A DNA stretch of 17,911 bases from PALSA-612 sp964595575 (GCA_964595575.1 CAZQRA010000050.1:1-17911), one strand, 5' to 3'. Shown: positions 6,410-13,940, counted from the stretch's first letter. Notes: a model not told the origin generated them from the letters alone. Numbers and translations: made by a program.

Positions 6410-6439
6410 AGCTTACTCGTTACAGGTGCTACGTGTCCA
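6410..6439 (-). promoter_or_regulatory. Promoter of the CBS-domain gene
   Basis: On the minus strand TGGACA (6439-6434) and TAAGCT (6415-6410) are 18 bp apart, close to the -35/-10 consensus, and the -10 box is 8 nt from the GTG at 6401, so the mRNA would be nearly leaderless. A direct repeat of GAGCTT (plus strand 6403-6414) overlaps the -10 and the start site. Confidence 0.55.
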
Positions 6440-6446
6440 GGGCTGC

Positions 6447-6452
6447 TACCAT
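6447..6452 (+). promoter_or_regulatory. -10 box of the SRP RNA gene
   Basis: TACCAT is followed by 6 nt and then G6459, which is the first base of the long terminal helix of the SRP RNA. The spacing independently supports 6459 as the transcript 5' end. Confidence 0.55.
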
Positions 6453-6458
6453 CCTCGT

Positions 6459-6741
6459 GCCCGGTCGCGCTAGGCGGGGAGCTAGCGGTTCCCTGAACCC
6501 GCAACCCGCTATAGCGGGGCCGAACACCGCCCGAGGGGCGGAGTCGTCCGGAGCCTGGGCCGGCAGCCGCGGCGTTGACGGCCAGGCCCCGCGCACTGGG
6601 AGCCCGCGAACCGCGTCAGGTCCGGGAGGAAGCAGCGCTAAGCGGTGTCTCGCAGGGGCCGCGGACCAGCCTGGCCCGAGCAGGCGGGGCAGGCGCCGTC
6701 CGGGTGGCTCGCCTCGACGGCGCGTCCGCGCGACCGGGCCC
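6459..6741 (+). ncRNA. ffs: Signal recognition particle RNA, large (Alu-domain-containing) bacterial type
   Basis: The apical domain IV signature, GTCAGGTCCGGGAGGAAGCAGC in two parts from 6615 to 6636, matches the Ffh-binding hairpin of all bacterial SRP RNAs. The two ends form a perfect 12-bp helix (6459-6470 with 6728-6739). Near the 5' end are the Alu-domain hairpins, including the self-complementary CCCGCTATAGCGGG at 6505-6518. At about 283 nt this is the long type, not the short 4.5S form. The apical tetraloop is GGGA, not the common GGAA; both fit GNRA. It scaffolds Ffh for co-translational targeting of membrane and secreted proteins. It is divergent from the CBS gene and meets the oxidoreductase stop (6743) head-on with no room for a separate terminator. 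The exact 3' end is approximate. Confidence 0.92.
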
Positions 6742-6742
6742 C

Positions 6743-9700
6743 TCAAGCCCCCTCGGAGAGCGCGCGGTCGCTCGCCTCCGCGTGGGCGTAGGCCTGGGCC
6801 AGGCCCTCGTAGAAGCGCCGCCGGTGCTCGGCGTCCCCCTGGGCAAGGTCGAGGAGGGCTCGTGCCCGCTCGGGCTGCGTCTGAGCGAGACGGGCGAACC
6901 GGCTCTCCTTGAGGGCGAGCTCCCGCAGGGGAAGCGTGGGCGGGCGGCTATCGAGGTGGAGGGGCTGGGGGAGCCTGGGGTCGTAGCGGTAGAGGAGCCA
7001 GTAGCCGCTCTCCACCGCCTCGCGCTGGTGGCGGAGCCCCTCGGTCAGGTCGTAGCCGTGCTCGATGCAGGGACAGTAGGCGATGACGAGCGAAGGTCCA
7101 GGGAACGACTCCGCCTCCACGAACGCCCGCACCGTGTGGGCATCCTTGGCCCCCATGGCTACCTGGGCGACGTAGACGTTCCCGTAGGTCATGGCAAGGA
7201 GCCCGAGGTCCTTCTTGGGCGCCGTCTTTCCAGCCGAGGCGAACTTGGCCACAGCTCCCCTGGGAGTCGCCTTGGACGCCTGGCCGCCGGTGTTGGAGTA
7301 GACCTCCGTGTCCATGACGAGGACGTTCACGTCCCGACCGGAGGCGAGCACGTGGTCGAGGCCGCCGAACCCGATGTCGTAGGCCCAGCCGTCGCCGCCC
7401 ACGATCCACACGCTCTTGCGCACCAGGGCATCGGCCAGGTCGAGGAGCTCCCGTGCCTCGGGCTCGGAGAGGAGGGCCAGGCGCGCCTTCAGCTCGGCTA
7501 CCCGCTCCCGCTGATCGGCGATGGCCCCCTCGTCGTGCTGGCCCTCAGCCTCGAGGATGGCCGAGGCCAGGTCCTCCCCCACCGAGCCCGCCAGCCGCTC
7601 GAGGAGCGCCCGCGCCCGCGCCACCTGGCTGTCGAGGGCCAGCCTGAGGCCGAGGCCGAACTCGGCGTTGTCCTCGAACAGGGAGTTTGCCCAGGCGGGG
7701 CCGCGGCCGCTCGCGTCCTGCGACCACGGCGTCGTAGGCAGGTTGCCTCCGAAGATGGAGGAGCAGCCGGTGGCGTTGGCGACCACGATCCGGTCTCCGA
7801 AGAGCTGGGAGAGGAGCTTGAGGTAGGGGGTCTCGCCGCAGCCGAGGCAGGCGCTGGGGAACTCGAACAGGGGCGGCAGGAGCTGCGAGCCCTTGAGGTC
7901 GCGCCGGACGAGCCGCCGCTCGATGTCGGGCAGGCGGAGGAAGAAGTCGAACGCCTCCCGCTCCCGCTCGAGGATCGGCTCCCGGGCCGCCATGTTGATG
8001 GACTTGTGTCGAGGGTCGGTCTTGCTCGTCACCGGGCAAGCGTCGACGCACAGGGAGCAGCCGGTGCAGTCGTCCGGCGCCACCTGGATGGCGAGCAGGC
8101 GGTTGGGCAGCTCCTTCCCCCGCCAGGGCTTGAACCGGAACCCGGGCGGCGCCCCGCTCAGCTGCTCCGGCCAGAACACCTTCATGCGCAGAGCCGCGTG
8201 GGGACAGACGAGGGCGCACTTGGCGCAGTCGATGCAGAGGTCCGGGTCCCAGACGGGGATCTCGGTGGCAAGCCCCCGCTTCTCGAACCGGGAGGTCGCG
8301 GTGGGGAAGGTGCCGTCGGCGGGGAGGGCGCTGACGGGAAGCTCGTCTCCCTTGCCGGCGAGGATGGCGGCGGTGACGCGGCGGACGAAGGCGGGGGCGT
8401 GGGGCGGCACGGGCGGCCGGCGGCGCCGGGGGGAGGTAACTCGATCGGGGACTGCCACCTCGTGCAGCCCCGCGAGGGCCCGATCGACGGCGGCGAAGTT
8501 CCGCCTCAGCACCTCCTCGCCCAGCTTCCCGTACGACTTGAGGATGCGTTCCTTGACGGCGGCGATCGCCTGCTCCCGGGGAAGGAGCCCCGACAAGGCC
8601 AAGAAGCAAGTCTGGAGCACGGTGTTGATGCGACCGCCCAGGCCGGCCTCGCGGGCCACGCGGTAGCCGTCCACGACGAAGAAGCGGAGGCGCTTGCCGA
8701 TGATGTCGGCCTGGACCTCGGCAGGTAGCCGATCCCAGACCTCCTCCGGGCCGTAGGGGCTGTTGAGGAGGAAGGTGGCCCCCGGCTGGGCCGGGGCGAG
8801 CACGTCCACCGTGTCCAGGAAGTGGAACTGGTGGCAGGCGACGAAGGAGGCGCGGTCGACGAGGTAGGTGGAGCGGATGGGGCGGGGGGAGACGCGAAGG
8901 TGGGAGACCGTGAGCGCTCCCGCCTTGCGGGAGTCGTACACGAAGTAGCCCTGGGCGTAGAGGGGGGTGAGCTCGCCCACGATCTTGACGGTGTTCCTGC
9001 TCGCCCCTACCGTGCCGTCGCTCGCCAGGCCGAAGAAGACGGCCCGCATCACCTCGTCGCCCTCGGTGGAGAAGGAGCGATCGACGGGAAGGCTCGTCCC
9101 GCTCACGTCGTCCTCGATTCCCACCGTGAACCGGGGCCGAGGCGAAGGCCTCCCCAGCTCGGCGAAGACGGCCGCCGCCATGGCCGGGGTCAGCTCCTTG
9201 GAGCCGAGCCCGTACCGTCCCCCGATGACCAGGGGCAGAGGGAACGGCAGCTCCCCCCGCCCGGCGGCCTCCGCCAGGGCGGTGACGACGTCCTGGTAGA
9301 GGGGCTCGCCCAGGGCGCCCGGCTCCTTCGTCCGGTCGAGCACCGCGACGCGGCGCACGGTCGGCGGCAAGGTAGCGAGGAAGGTGGAGGCGGGGAAGGG
9401 TCGAAACAGCCGCACCGTCACCATGCCCACCTGCTCCCCCCGGGCGCAGAGGGCCTCCACCGCCTCCCCCACGGCTCCCGCCGCCGAGCCCATGAGCACG
9501 ACCACCCGCTCGGCCTCGGGGTGGCCCTCGTAGTCGAGCAGGCGGTAGCTTCGCCCCGCCTGCGCGGCCAGACGATCCATGTACCCCTGCACGATCGCGG
9601 GCACGGCCGCGTAGTAGGGGCTGGCCGCCTCCCGGGCCTGGAAGAAGACGTCTGGGTTCTGGGCCGAGCCCCGCAGGACCGGGCGGTCGGGCGTGAGCCT

Positions 9701-10366
9701 GCGCTCCCGGTGGGCCCTCACCAGCTCCTCGTCCACGAGCGCCCGAATGTCCTCGTCGGAGAGGAGCTCCACCGTGCTCACCTCGTGCGAGGTCCGAAAG
9801 CCGTCGAAGAAGTGGAGGAAGGGGACGCGCGAGGCCAGGGTGGCCGCGTGGGCGACCAGGGCGAGGTCGTGGGCCTCCTGCACCGAGCTCGAGGCCAGCA
9901 TGGCGAAGCCGGCGGCGCGGGCCGCCATGACGTCGGAGTGATCCCCGAAGATGGAGAGGGCGTGGGTGGCGACGGCGCGGGAGGCGACGTGGAAGACCGT
10001 CGGCGTCAGCTCGCCGGCGATCTTGTACATGTCCGGGATCATGAGCAAGAGGCCCTGGGAGGAGGTGAAGGTGGTGGCCAGCGCTCCCCCCTGCAGGGCG
10101 CCGTGCACCGCTCCTGCCGCCCCCGCCTCGCTCTGCATCTCGACCACTTGGGGCACGGCCCCGAAGGCGTTGGGTCGGCCGGCGGCCGCCCAGGCGTCGG
10201 CCAGCTCCCCCATGGGGGAGGAAGGGGTGATCGGGTAGATGGCGATCACCTCGCTGACGGCGTAGGCGACCCGGGCCGCCGCCTCGTTGCCGTCGATGGT
10301 CGCTCGGCGACGGCCCTTGAGCTCGGGCTCGATGGGAACGATCTCGGCGTCGAGGTCGCTGGTCAA
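6743..10366 (-). CDS. nifJ: Pyruvate:ferredoxin (flavodoxin) oxidoreductase, single-chain
   Basis: A full-length 1207-residue single-chain 2-oxoacid oxidoreductase, which decarboxylates pyruvate with CoA to acetyl-CoA and reduces ferredoxin or flavodoxin. In order: domain I with TIDGNEAAARVAYAVSE and YPITPSSPMGE (about 23-54); transketolase-like domain II; gamma domain; an 8Fe ferredoxin domain with C711xxC714xxC717xxxC721 and C767xxC770xxC773xxxC777; and the thiamine diphosphate domain with CLGCGETPY (840-848), GDGWAYDIG (991-999), DTEVYSNTGGQ and a late CPC before IEHGYDL. All cofactor motifs look intact. TTG at 10366 is taken as start because it gives the family N-terminus and follows an AGAGGA at about 10 nt. 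It shares a 45-bp region with a divergent small gene. Such an oxygen-sensitive enzyme in an otherwise respiratory-looking gene set suggests low-oxygen or CO2-fixing metabolism. Confidence 0.95.
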   Translation of the reverse strand: MTSDLDAEIVPIEPELKGRRRATIDGNEAAARVAYAVSEVIAIYPITPSSPMGELADAWAAAGRPNAFGAVPQVVEMQSEAGAAGAVHGALQGGALATTFTSSQGLLLMIPDMYKIAGELTPTVFHVASRAVATHALSIFGDHSDVMAARAAGFAMLASSSVQEAHDLALVAHAATLASRVPFLHFFDGFRTSHEVSTVELLSDEDIRALVDEELVRAHRERRLTPDRPVLRGSAQNPDVFFQAREAASPYYAAVPAIVQGYMDRLAAQAGRSYRLLDYEGHPEAERVVVLMGSAAGAVGEAVEALCARGEQVGMVTVRLFRPFPASTFLATLPPTVRRVAVLDRTKEPGALGEPLYQDVVTALAEAAGRGELPFPLPLVIGGRYGLGSKELTPAMAAAVFAELGRPSPRPRFTVGIEDDVSGTSLPVDRSFSTEGDEVMRAVFFGLASDGTVGASRNTVKIVGELTPLYAQGYFVYDSRKAGALTVSHLRVSPRPIRSTYLVDRASFVACHQFHFLDTVDVLAPAQPGATFLLNSPYGPEEVWDRLPAEVQADIIGKRLRFFVVDGYRVAREAGLGGRINTVLQTCFLALSGLLPREQAIAAVKERILKSYGKLGEEVLRRNFAAVDRALAGLHEVAVPDRVTSPRRRRPPVPPHAPAFVRRVTAAILAGKGDELPVSALPADGTFPTATSRFEKRGLATEIPVWDPDLCIDCAKCALVCPHAALRMKVFWPEQLSGAPPGFRFKPWRGKELPNRLLAIQVAPDDCTGCSLCVDACPVTSKTDPRHKSINMAAREPILEREREAFDFFLRLPDIERRLVRRDLKGSQLLPPLFEFPSACLGCGETPYLKLLSQLFGDRIVVANATGCSSIFGGNLPTTPWSQDASGRGPAWANSLFEDNAEFGLGLRLALDSQVARARALLERLAGSVGEDLASAILEAEGQHDEGAIADQRERVAELKARLALLSEPEARELLDLADALVRKSVWIVGGDGWAYDIGFGGLDHVLASGRDVNVLVMDTEVYSNTGGQASKATPRGAVAKFASAGKTAPKKDLGLLAMTYGNVYVAQVAMGAKDAHTVRAFVEAESFPGPSLVIAYCPCIEHGYDLTEGLRHQREAVESGYWLLYRYDPRLPQPLHLDSRPPTLPLRELALKESRFARLAQTQPERARALLDLAQGDAEHRRRFYEGLAQAYAHAEASDRALSEGA

Positions 10367-10397
10367 TCCTGGCCTGTCCTCTCCCGTCTCGGGGGCG

Positions 10398-10403
10398 CAG
10401 AAT
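10398..10403 (+). promoter_or_regulatory. Candidate -10 box of the 82-aa gene
   Basis: CAGAAT lies 8 nt before the ATG at 10412. It resembles the -10 boxes of dnaX and recR in this window, and it falls in the 45 bp shared with the divergent oxidoreductase gene. Confidence 0.35.
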
Positions 10404-10411
10404 GGGGATCG

Positions 10412-10660
10412 ATGGCCGAGCGGGTGCGGGTGGAGCTGTCACGGCCGGCGGACGCCTGGGACGCGCTCGAGGCCCTGGTCGACCACGGGCTCGCGGCCGA
10501 GGTCGTGGCCCGCCGGGGCGGCTGGGAGATCGAGATCGCCGAGGCGACCCTCGAGGAGGCCTCCCACGCCCTCGACGACTGGCTCCACGAGCGGGGGCTT
10601 CCCTTCGTCCCCCTGCAGGTGGAGGAAGGCCGCCTGGCCCTCTGTCCTCCCGCTGACTGA
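10412..10660 (+). CDS. Small conserved-looking protein of unknown function (82 aa)
   Basis: I do not recognise this protein. Its sequence pattern suggests a beta-alpha-beta-beta-alpha-beta ferredoxin-like fold: strand VRVELS, helix DAWDALEALVDHG, strands AAEVVARRG and GWEIEIAE, helix LEEASHALDDWLHERG, and a final strand pair LPFVPLQVEEGRLALCP. That is similar in outline to small signal-transducing or substrate-binding domains, but no signature motif is present. There is no signal peptide or membrane segment. The acidic, amphipathic composition and start 8 nt from a CAGAAT box support a real gene, since no overlapping frame offers a better candidate. It is divergent from the pyruvate:ferredoxin oxidoreductase and upstream of dnaX by 128 bp. 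Confidence 0.65.
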   Translation: MAERVRVELSRPADAWDALEALVDHGLAAEVVARRGGWEIEIAEATLEEASHALDDWLHERGLPFVPLQVEEGRLALCPPAD

Positions 10661-10688
10661 GCGGCTCTCACGCCTCCAGGGTCGGCGA

Positions 10689-10731
10689 GCGGGAAGCGCA
10701 GGGGAAGATCACAATCGATCACTCTTGATCA
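10689..10731 (+). repeat. Shared 14-mer followed by three GATCA repeats with 10-bp period
   Basis: GATCA occurs at 10707, 10717 and 10727, exactly one helical turn apart. Just before them, GCGGGAAGCGCAGG (10689-10702) is also found at 14563-14576, 4 bp before the lysC -10 box. A CACAAT (10710-10715), like the recR -10 box, lies inside the array. The arrangement suggests a protein-binding or second promoter region for dnaX. Confidence 0.45.
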
Positions 10732-10775
10732 GAGGGGCGCAGCCCCCGGGGTGGCTGCCGCCTTACCCGATCTGC

Positions 10776-10781
10776 GAGAAT
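10776..10781 (+). promoter_or_regulatory. Candidate leaderless -10 box of dnaX
   Basis: GAGAAT ends 7 nt before the GTG at 10789. It differs from TANNNT in its first base but has the same spacing as the other leaderless genes here, and no Shine-Dalgarno precedes the GTG. Confidence 0.4.
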
Positions 10782-10788
10782 CGGCCGG

Positions 10789-12369
10789 GTGACCGCCCTC
10801 TACCGCAAGTACCGCCCCCAGACCTTCGCCGAGGTGGTGGGCCAGGAGGCGGTCGTGCGCACCCTCACCAACGCGATCCGGGCTGGAAGCCTGCGCCAGG
10901 CCTACCTCTTCGCCGGCCCCCGCGGCACCGGCAAGACCTCGCTCGCCCGCATCCTGGCCAAGGCCCTCAACTGCGTCCAGGGACCCACGGCCACGCCTGA
11001 CGCCACCTGCGCTGCCTGCGTCGCCATCGCCAACGGCAGCTCCATGGACGTGGTGGAGATGGACGCCGCCTCCCAGCGGGGGATCGACGACATCCGGGAG
11101 ATCCGCGACCGGGTCGTCCTCCAGCCCGTCCAGGGCAGGCACAAGGTCTACATCCTGGACGAGGCTCACCAGCTCACCGACGCGGCCTGGAACGCCCTCC
11201 TCAAGATCGTGGAGGAGCCGCCGCCCCACCTCGTGTTCGTCTTCTGCACCACCGCGCTCGACAAGGTGCTGCCCACGGTGAGGTCGCGCTGCCAGGTCTT
11301 CCGCTTCTCCAGGCCCCGCCTGCCCGAGCTCGTCACCCTGCTTCGCCGGGTAGCCGAGGGAGAGGGCTTCCGGGCTCCTGACCCTGCCCTCTCCTTGATC
11401 GCCCGCTTCGCGCGGGGAAGCTTCCGCGACGCCGTCTCCACCCTCGACCAGCTGGCGGCCGCCACCGAGGGCGAGATCACGGTCCAAGCGGTGCTCCAGC
11501 TCCTGGGAGCGGTGGAGGAGGAGGCCCTGTTTCGCCTGGTCGACTTCGTCGTCGACCGCGATACCGCCGGCGCCCTGGCCTACGTGGAGGAGCTGTCCGA
11601 GCAGGGCCAGGACGTGGGGCGCCTCGTCACCGACCTCCTCGAGCACCTGCGCCACCTGTTGCTCGTCCAGCACCTGGGGGAGGTGTCGGAGACGCTGCCC
11701 GTGACCGAGGAGACGCGCGGGCGCCTGCGCGAGCAGGCACGCCAGCTCGGCGAGTCGACCGTCCTACGCCTCTGCGACCTCCTGGCCGTGGCCGTCGACG
11801 ACATGCGCCAGGGGGGCGACCCGCGGCTTCCGCTTGAGCTGGCCCTGGTCAAGGTCACCCGGCCGGCGGCCGACCTGTCCCAGGAGTCCCTCTCCTACCG
11901 CCTGGAGCTCCTCGAGCGCCAGGCGCGGGGGAGCGCCGGCGAGGGGGCTGGGGCTCGGTCGACCGCCGGGGCGGTCGAGGCCAAGGGCCCTCCTGCGCCT
12001 CCCCCGCTCGACCTCGCCCAGCTCCAGGAGGCCTGGACGCGCTCGGTGCTGCCCGCGGTCGAGGAGCGCTCGATCCCGGTCGCCTCCATGCTGCGGGAGG
12101 CCCGCCCGGCCGCGCTGGACGGCGACCTCCTCACGGTGGAGTTCCCCGCCGAGGCCGAGTTCCACCGCAAGCTGGCCGAGGACGAGAGGAACGCCGCCCT
12201 GCTGGCGGACGCCCTCTACGACGTCACCGGGCGCCGCCTGCGGCTGGCGTTCTCCTTGGGAGAGCGGAGGAGGAGCCACGACCGGCCCGCGGAGGTGGAG
12301 GACGTGGGCGAGGAGGAGCTGGTGGCGCTGCTCAAGGAGACCCTTGACGCCCGGGAGGTGGAGGAGTGA
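10789..12369 (+). CDS. dnaX: DNA polymerase III subunit gamma/tau
   Basis: A 526-residue clamp-loader ATPase. RKYRPQTFAEVVGQE (6-20) opens the protein as in all DnaX; Walker A GPRGTGKT is at 43-50, Walker B YILDEAH at 121-127, sensor FCTT at 152-155 and the SRC arginine finger at 166-168. The zinc module shows C62, C74 and C77, but the usual fourth ligand position (Cys73 in E. coli) is Asp71. A lid and collar region runs to about 370, followed by a Gly/Ala/Pro-rich linker and a C-terminal tau-like domain (about 400-500). It loads the beta clamp and tethers polymerase cores. Its stop overlaps the GTG of ybaB by GTGA (12366-12369), so the two are translationally coupled. Confidence 0.96.
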   Translation: MTALYRKYRPQTFAEVVGQEAVVRTLTNAIRAGSLRQAYLFAGPRGTGKTSLARILAKALNCVQGPTATPDATCAACVAIANGSSMDVVEMDAASQRGIDDIREIRDRVVLQPVQGRHKVYILDEAHQLTDAAWNALLKIVEEPPPHLVFVFCTTALDKVLPTVRSRCQVFRFSRPRLPELVTLLRRVAEGEGFRAPDPALSLIARFARGSFRDAVSTLDQLAAATEGEITVQAVLQLLGAVEEEALFRLVDFVVDRDTAGALAYVEELSEQGQDVGRLVTDLLEHLRHLLLVQHLGEVSETLPVTEETRGRLREQARQLGESTVLRLCDLLAVAVDDMRQGGDPRLPLELALVKVTRPAADLSQESLSYRLELLERQARGSAGEGAGARSTAGAVEAKGPPAPPPLDLAQLQEAWTRSVLPAVEERSIPVASMLREARPAALDGDLLTVEFPAEAEFHRKLAEDERNAALLADALYDVTGRRLRLAFSLGERRRSHDRPAEVEDVGEEELVALLKETLDAREVEE

Positions 12370-12689
12370 GCAGAGGCTTCGACGTGAACAAGCTGCTCCA
12401 GCAGGCGCAGCAGATGCAGGCCCACATGGCCAAGGCCCAGGAAGAGCTGGCGGCGGAGACGGTCGAGGCCTCCGCCGGCGGCGGGCTGGTGAGGGTGAAG
12501 GCGAGCGGGACGGGAGAGATTCGCGAGATCAGGATCGATCCCAAGGCCGTCGACCCCGAGGACCTGGAGCTCTTGGAGGACATGGTTCTCGCCGCCGTCA
12601 ACGAGGCCCTGCGGGCGGCTCAGGCGCTCGCCCAGTCCAAGCTGGGCGCCATCCCCGGCCTCCAAGGCCTAGGCATGCCCGATCTCTAG
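12366..12689 (+). CDS. ybaB: YbaB/EbfC family nucleoid-associated protein
   Basis: A 107-residue small DNA-binding protein that acts as a dimer on the nucleoid. It shows the family features: a glutamine-rich N-terminal helix (LLQQAQQMQAHMAKAQEEL), a central VEASAGGGLVRVKASG strand pair, IDPKAVDPEDLELLEDMV and a C-terminal helix ending in a Gly-Leu/Pro tail. The GTG start overlaps dnaX by 4 nt and is preceded by a GGAGG-like site within the dnaX end. It is classically found between dnaX and recR and may assist recombination or repair; here two unrelated genes follow before recR. Confidence 0.94.
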   Translation: MSRGFDVNKLLQQAQQMQAHMAKAQEELAAETVEASAGGGLVRVKASGTGEIREIRIDPKAVDPEDLELLEDMVLAAVNEALRAAQALAQSKLGAIPGLQGLGMPDL

Positions 12690-12691
12690 GG

Positions 12692-13456
12692 GTGTCGGCG
12701 GGGAGAGGGAGTGGAGGGCGCCTCGCCGGCAAGAGGGCCCTCGTCACCGGGGGAAGCTCGGGTATCGGCCTGGCTATCGCCCGCGCTTTCTTGGCCGAGG
12801 GGGCATCCGTCGTCATCACCGGCCGCGATCGAGAGCGGCTGGCTGTGGCCGCCCGCGAGCTCGGCTGCCGAGCCGTCCAGGCAGATGCCTCCCTGCCGGA
12901 GGACGTGGAGCGCGCTACCCTCGAGGCGGCGCCCTTCGACATCCTCGTGAACAACGCCGCCACCGGCGTGCGGGCGCGGCTCACCGAGACCTCCCTGGCC
13001 GACTGGGAGCGGATCCTGGCCGTGAACGTGGGTGGCCCCTTCCTCCACGCCAAGGCTGCCTTCCCGGTCCTCCGCAGCCGGGGCGGAGGCGCGATCGTGA
13101 ACGTCGCCTCCGACGTGGCCCTCGTCGGCGATCCGGCCGTGGGCGCCTACTCCGTCTCCAAGGCAGCGCTGGTCATGCTCTCCAACATGCTGGCCCTGGA
13201 CGGAGCCCCCTACGGCATCCGCTCGAGCTGCCTCTGCCCCGGAGACATCAAGCCGGGGATGCGGGACCTGGGCGAGCGCTGGCAGGACTGGCCCCTCCCC
13301 CCGCTCGGCCGTCTGGGCGAGGCCGAGGACGTGGCCGCGGCCGCCGTCTACCTCAGCTCTGACGAGGCCTCCTTCGTGACCGGGGCCGTGCTGGTCATCG
13401 ACGGCGGCATGCGGGCGGGGTACGGCACCGGCTACCTGGGCGGCCGCCCTGGGTAG
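12692..13456 (+). CDS. SDR-family NAD(P)-dependent oxidoreductase
   Basis: A 254-residue classical SDR with cofactor motif TGGSSGIG (19-26), NNAATG (87-92), catalytic N112, S140, Y153 and K157, and the CLCPGDIKPGM loop. The specific substrate is unknown. The start is a GTG two bases after the ybaB stop, with 10 extra residues before LAGKRALVTGG; no good ribosome site is seen, so reinitiation after ybaB is likely. The C-terminus has a glycine-rich extension (RAGYGTGYLGGRPG). It sits with the cupin gene inside a dnaX-ybaB-recR cluster that is uninterrupted in many bacteria, so the pair is probably an insertion of local, lineage-specific metabolism. Confidence 0.88.
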   Translation: MSAGRGSGGRLAGKRALVTGGSSGIGLAIARAFLAEGASVVITGRDRERLAVAARELGCRAVQADASLPEDVERATLEAAPFDILVNNAATGVRARLTETSLADWERILAVNVGGPFLHAKAAFPVLRSRGGGAIVNVASDVALVGDPAVGAYSVSKAALVMLSNMLALDGAPYGIRSSCLCPGDIKPGMRDLGERWQDWPLPPLGRLGEAEDVAAAAVYLSSDEASFVTGAVLVIDGGMRAGYGTGYLGGRPG

Positions 13457-13516
13457 CCCGGCGCCTCCGCGTCGGCCCGGCCGCGGGCGAGCGAAGCCGG
13501 CGATGCCGCCAGGCGG

Positions 13517-13522
13517 TAGGCT
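13517..13522 (+). promoter_or_regulatory. Candidate leaderless -10 box of the cupin gene
   Basis: TAGGCT is followed by 7 nt and the GTG at 13530. The same hexamer lies upstream of tRNA-Val. It favours the GTG over the in-frame ATG at 13503, which lies upstream of the box. Confidence 0.5.
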
Positions 13523-13529
13523 CAGGGGC

Positions 13530-13928
13530 GTGCTCGAGGCCATCCGGATCGACGAGACCCTGGCCAGGCCTGCTCCCGAGCCCGAGAACTTCATCGGCCG
13601 GGTGCGCATGCTGAACCTGGCGGCCGCCGGCGGCACGACCGAGCTCGAGCTTCTGGCCGTGTTCTTCGACGCCGGCGCCCGCACCCGCCCCCACGTCCAC
13701 CCCACCGACCAGGTGCTCGTGTTCCTCCAGGGGACCGGCTTCGTCTCCTTTCCCGACCAGCCCGAGCAGCTGGTCGAGGAGGGGAGCGTGGTGGTCGTCC
13801 CCGCCGGGCTCGTGCACATGCACGGCGCCACCGAGGCCGGGCCCGTCTGCCACCTCGCCCTCCGCGCCCCCGGCGCCACCGACTGGAGCCCTCGCCTCCC
13901 CGCCCAGTGGCAGCGCTACGCCCGCTGA
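13530..13928 (+). CDS. Small single-domain cupin protein
   Basis: A 132-residue single cupin barrel. Cupin motif 1 appears as RPHVHPTDQVLVFLQGTG (about 53-70), with both metal-binding histidines but Gln in the usual Glu position; motif 2 is GSVVVVPAGLVHMHGA, with its ligand histidine present. Such proteins may be dioxygenases, isomerases or sensors; nothing here picks one. GTG at 13530 is favoured by the TAGGCT box 7 nt upstream; starting at ATG 13503 would add nine residues upstream of that box. It lies 73 bp after the SDR gene and its end contains part of the recR promoter. A pairing with the SDR in one pathway is possible but inferred only from proximity. Confidence 0.8.
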   Translation: MLEAIRIDETLARPAPEPENFIGRVRMLNLAAAGGTTELELLAVFFDAGARTRPHVHPTDQVLVFLQGTGFVSFPDQPEQLVEEGSVVVVPAGLVHMHGATEAGPVCHLALRAPGATDWSPRLPAQWQRYAR

Positions 13929-13934
13929 GACCTG

Positions 13935-13940
13935 CACAAT
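13935..13940 (+). promoter_or_regulatory. Candidate leaderless -10 box of recR
   Basis: CACAAT is followed by exactly 6 nt and the GTG at 13947, preceded by TG one base upstream (extended -10 type). It lies in the 18 bp between the cupin stop and recR. Confidence 0.45.

Noticed and set aside
6575..8728. Long plus-strand open frame of 717 codons
   Set aside because: It lies antisense to the pyruvate:ferredoxin oxidoreductase and across the SRP RNA, with Gly/Arg/Glu-rich composition typical of shadow frames in GC-rich DNA.
8822..10411. Upstream extension of the 82-aa gene on the plus strand
   Set aside because: The extension is antisense to the oxidoreductase and has shadow composition; only the part after ATG 10412 has protein-like character.
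7545..10442. Minus-strand open frame of 965 codons
   Set aside because: It is in another frame of the oxidoreductase gene and is very rich in Arg, Gly and Pro; no domain is recognisable.
11834..12691. N-terminal extension of the second SDR through dnaX and ybaB
   Set aside because: This frame is a Ser/Arg-rich shadow of dnaX and ybaB; the SDR similarity begins just after GTG 12692.
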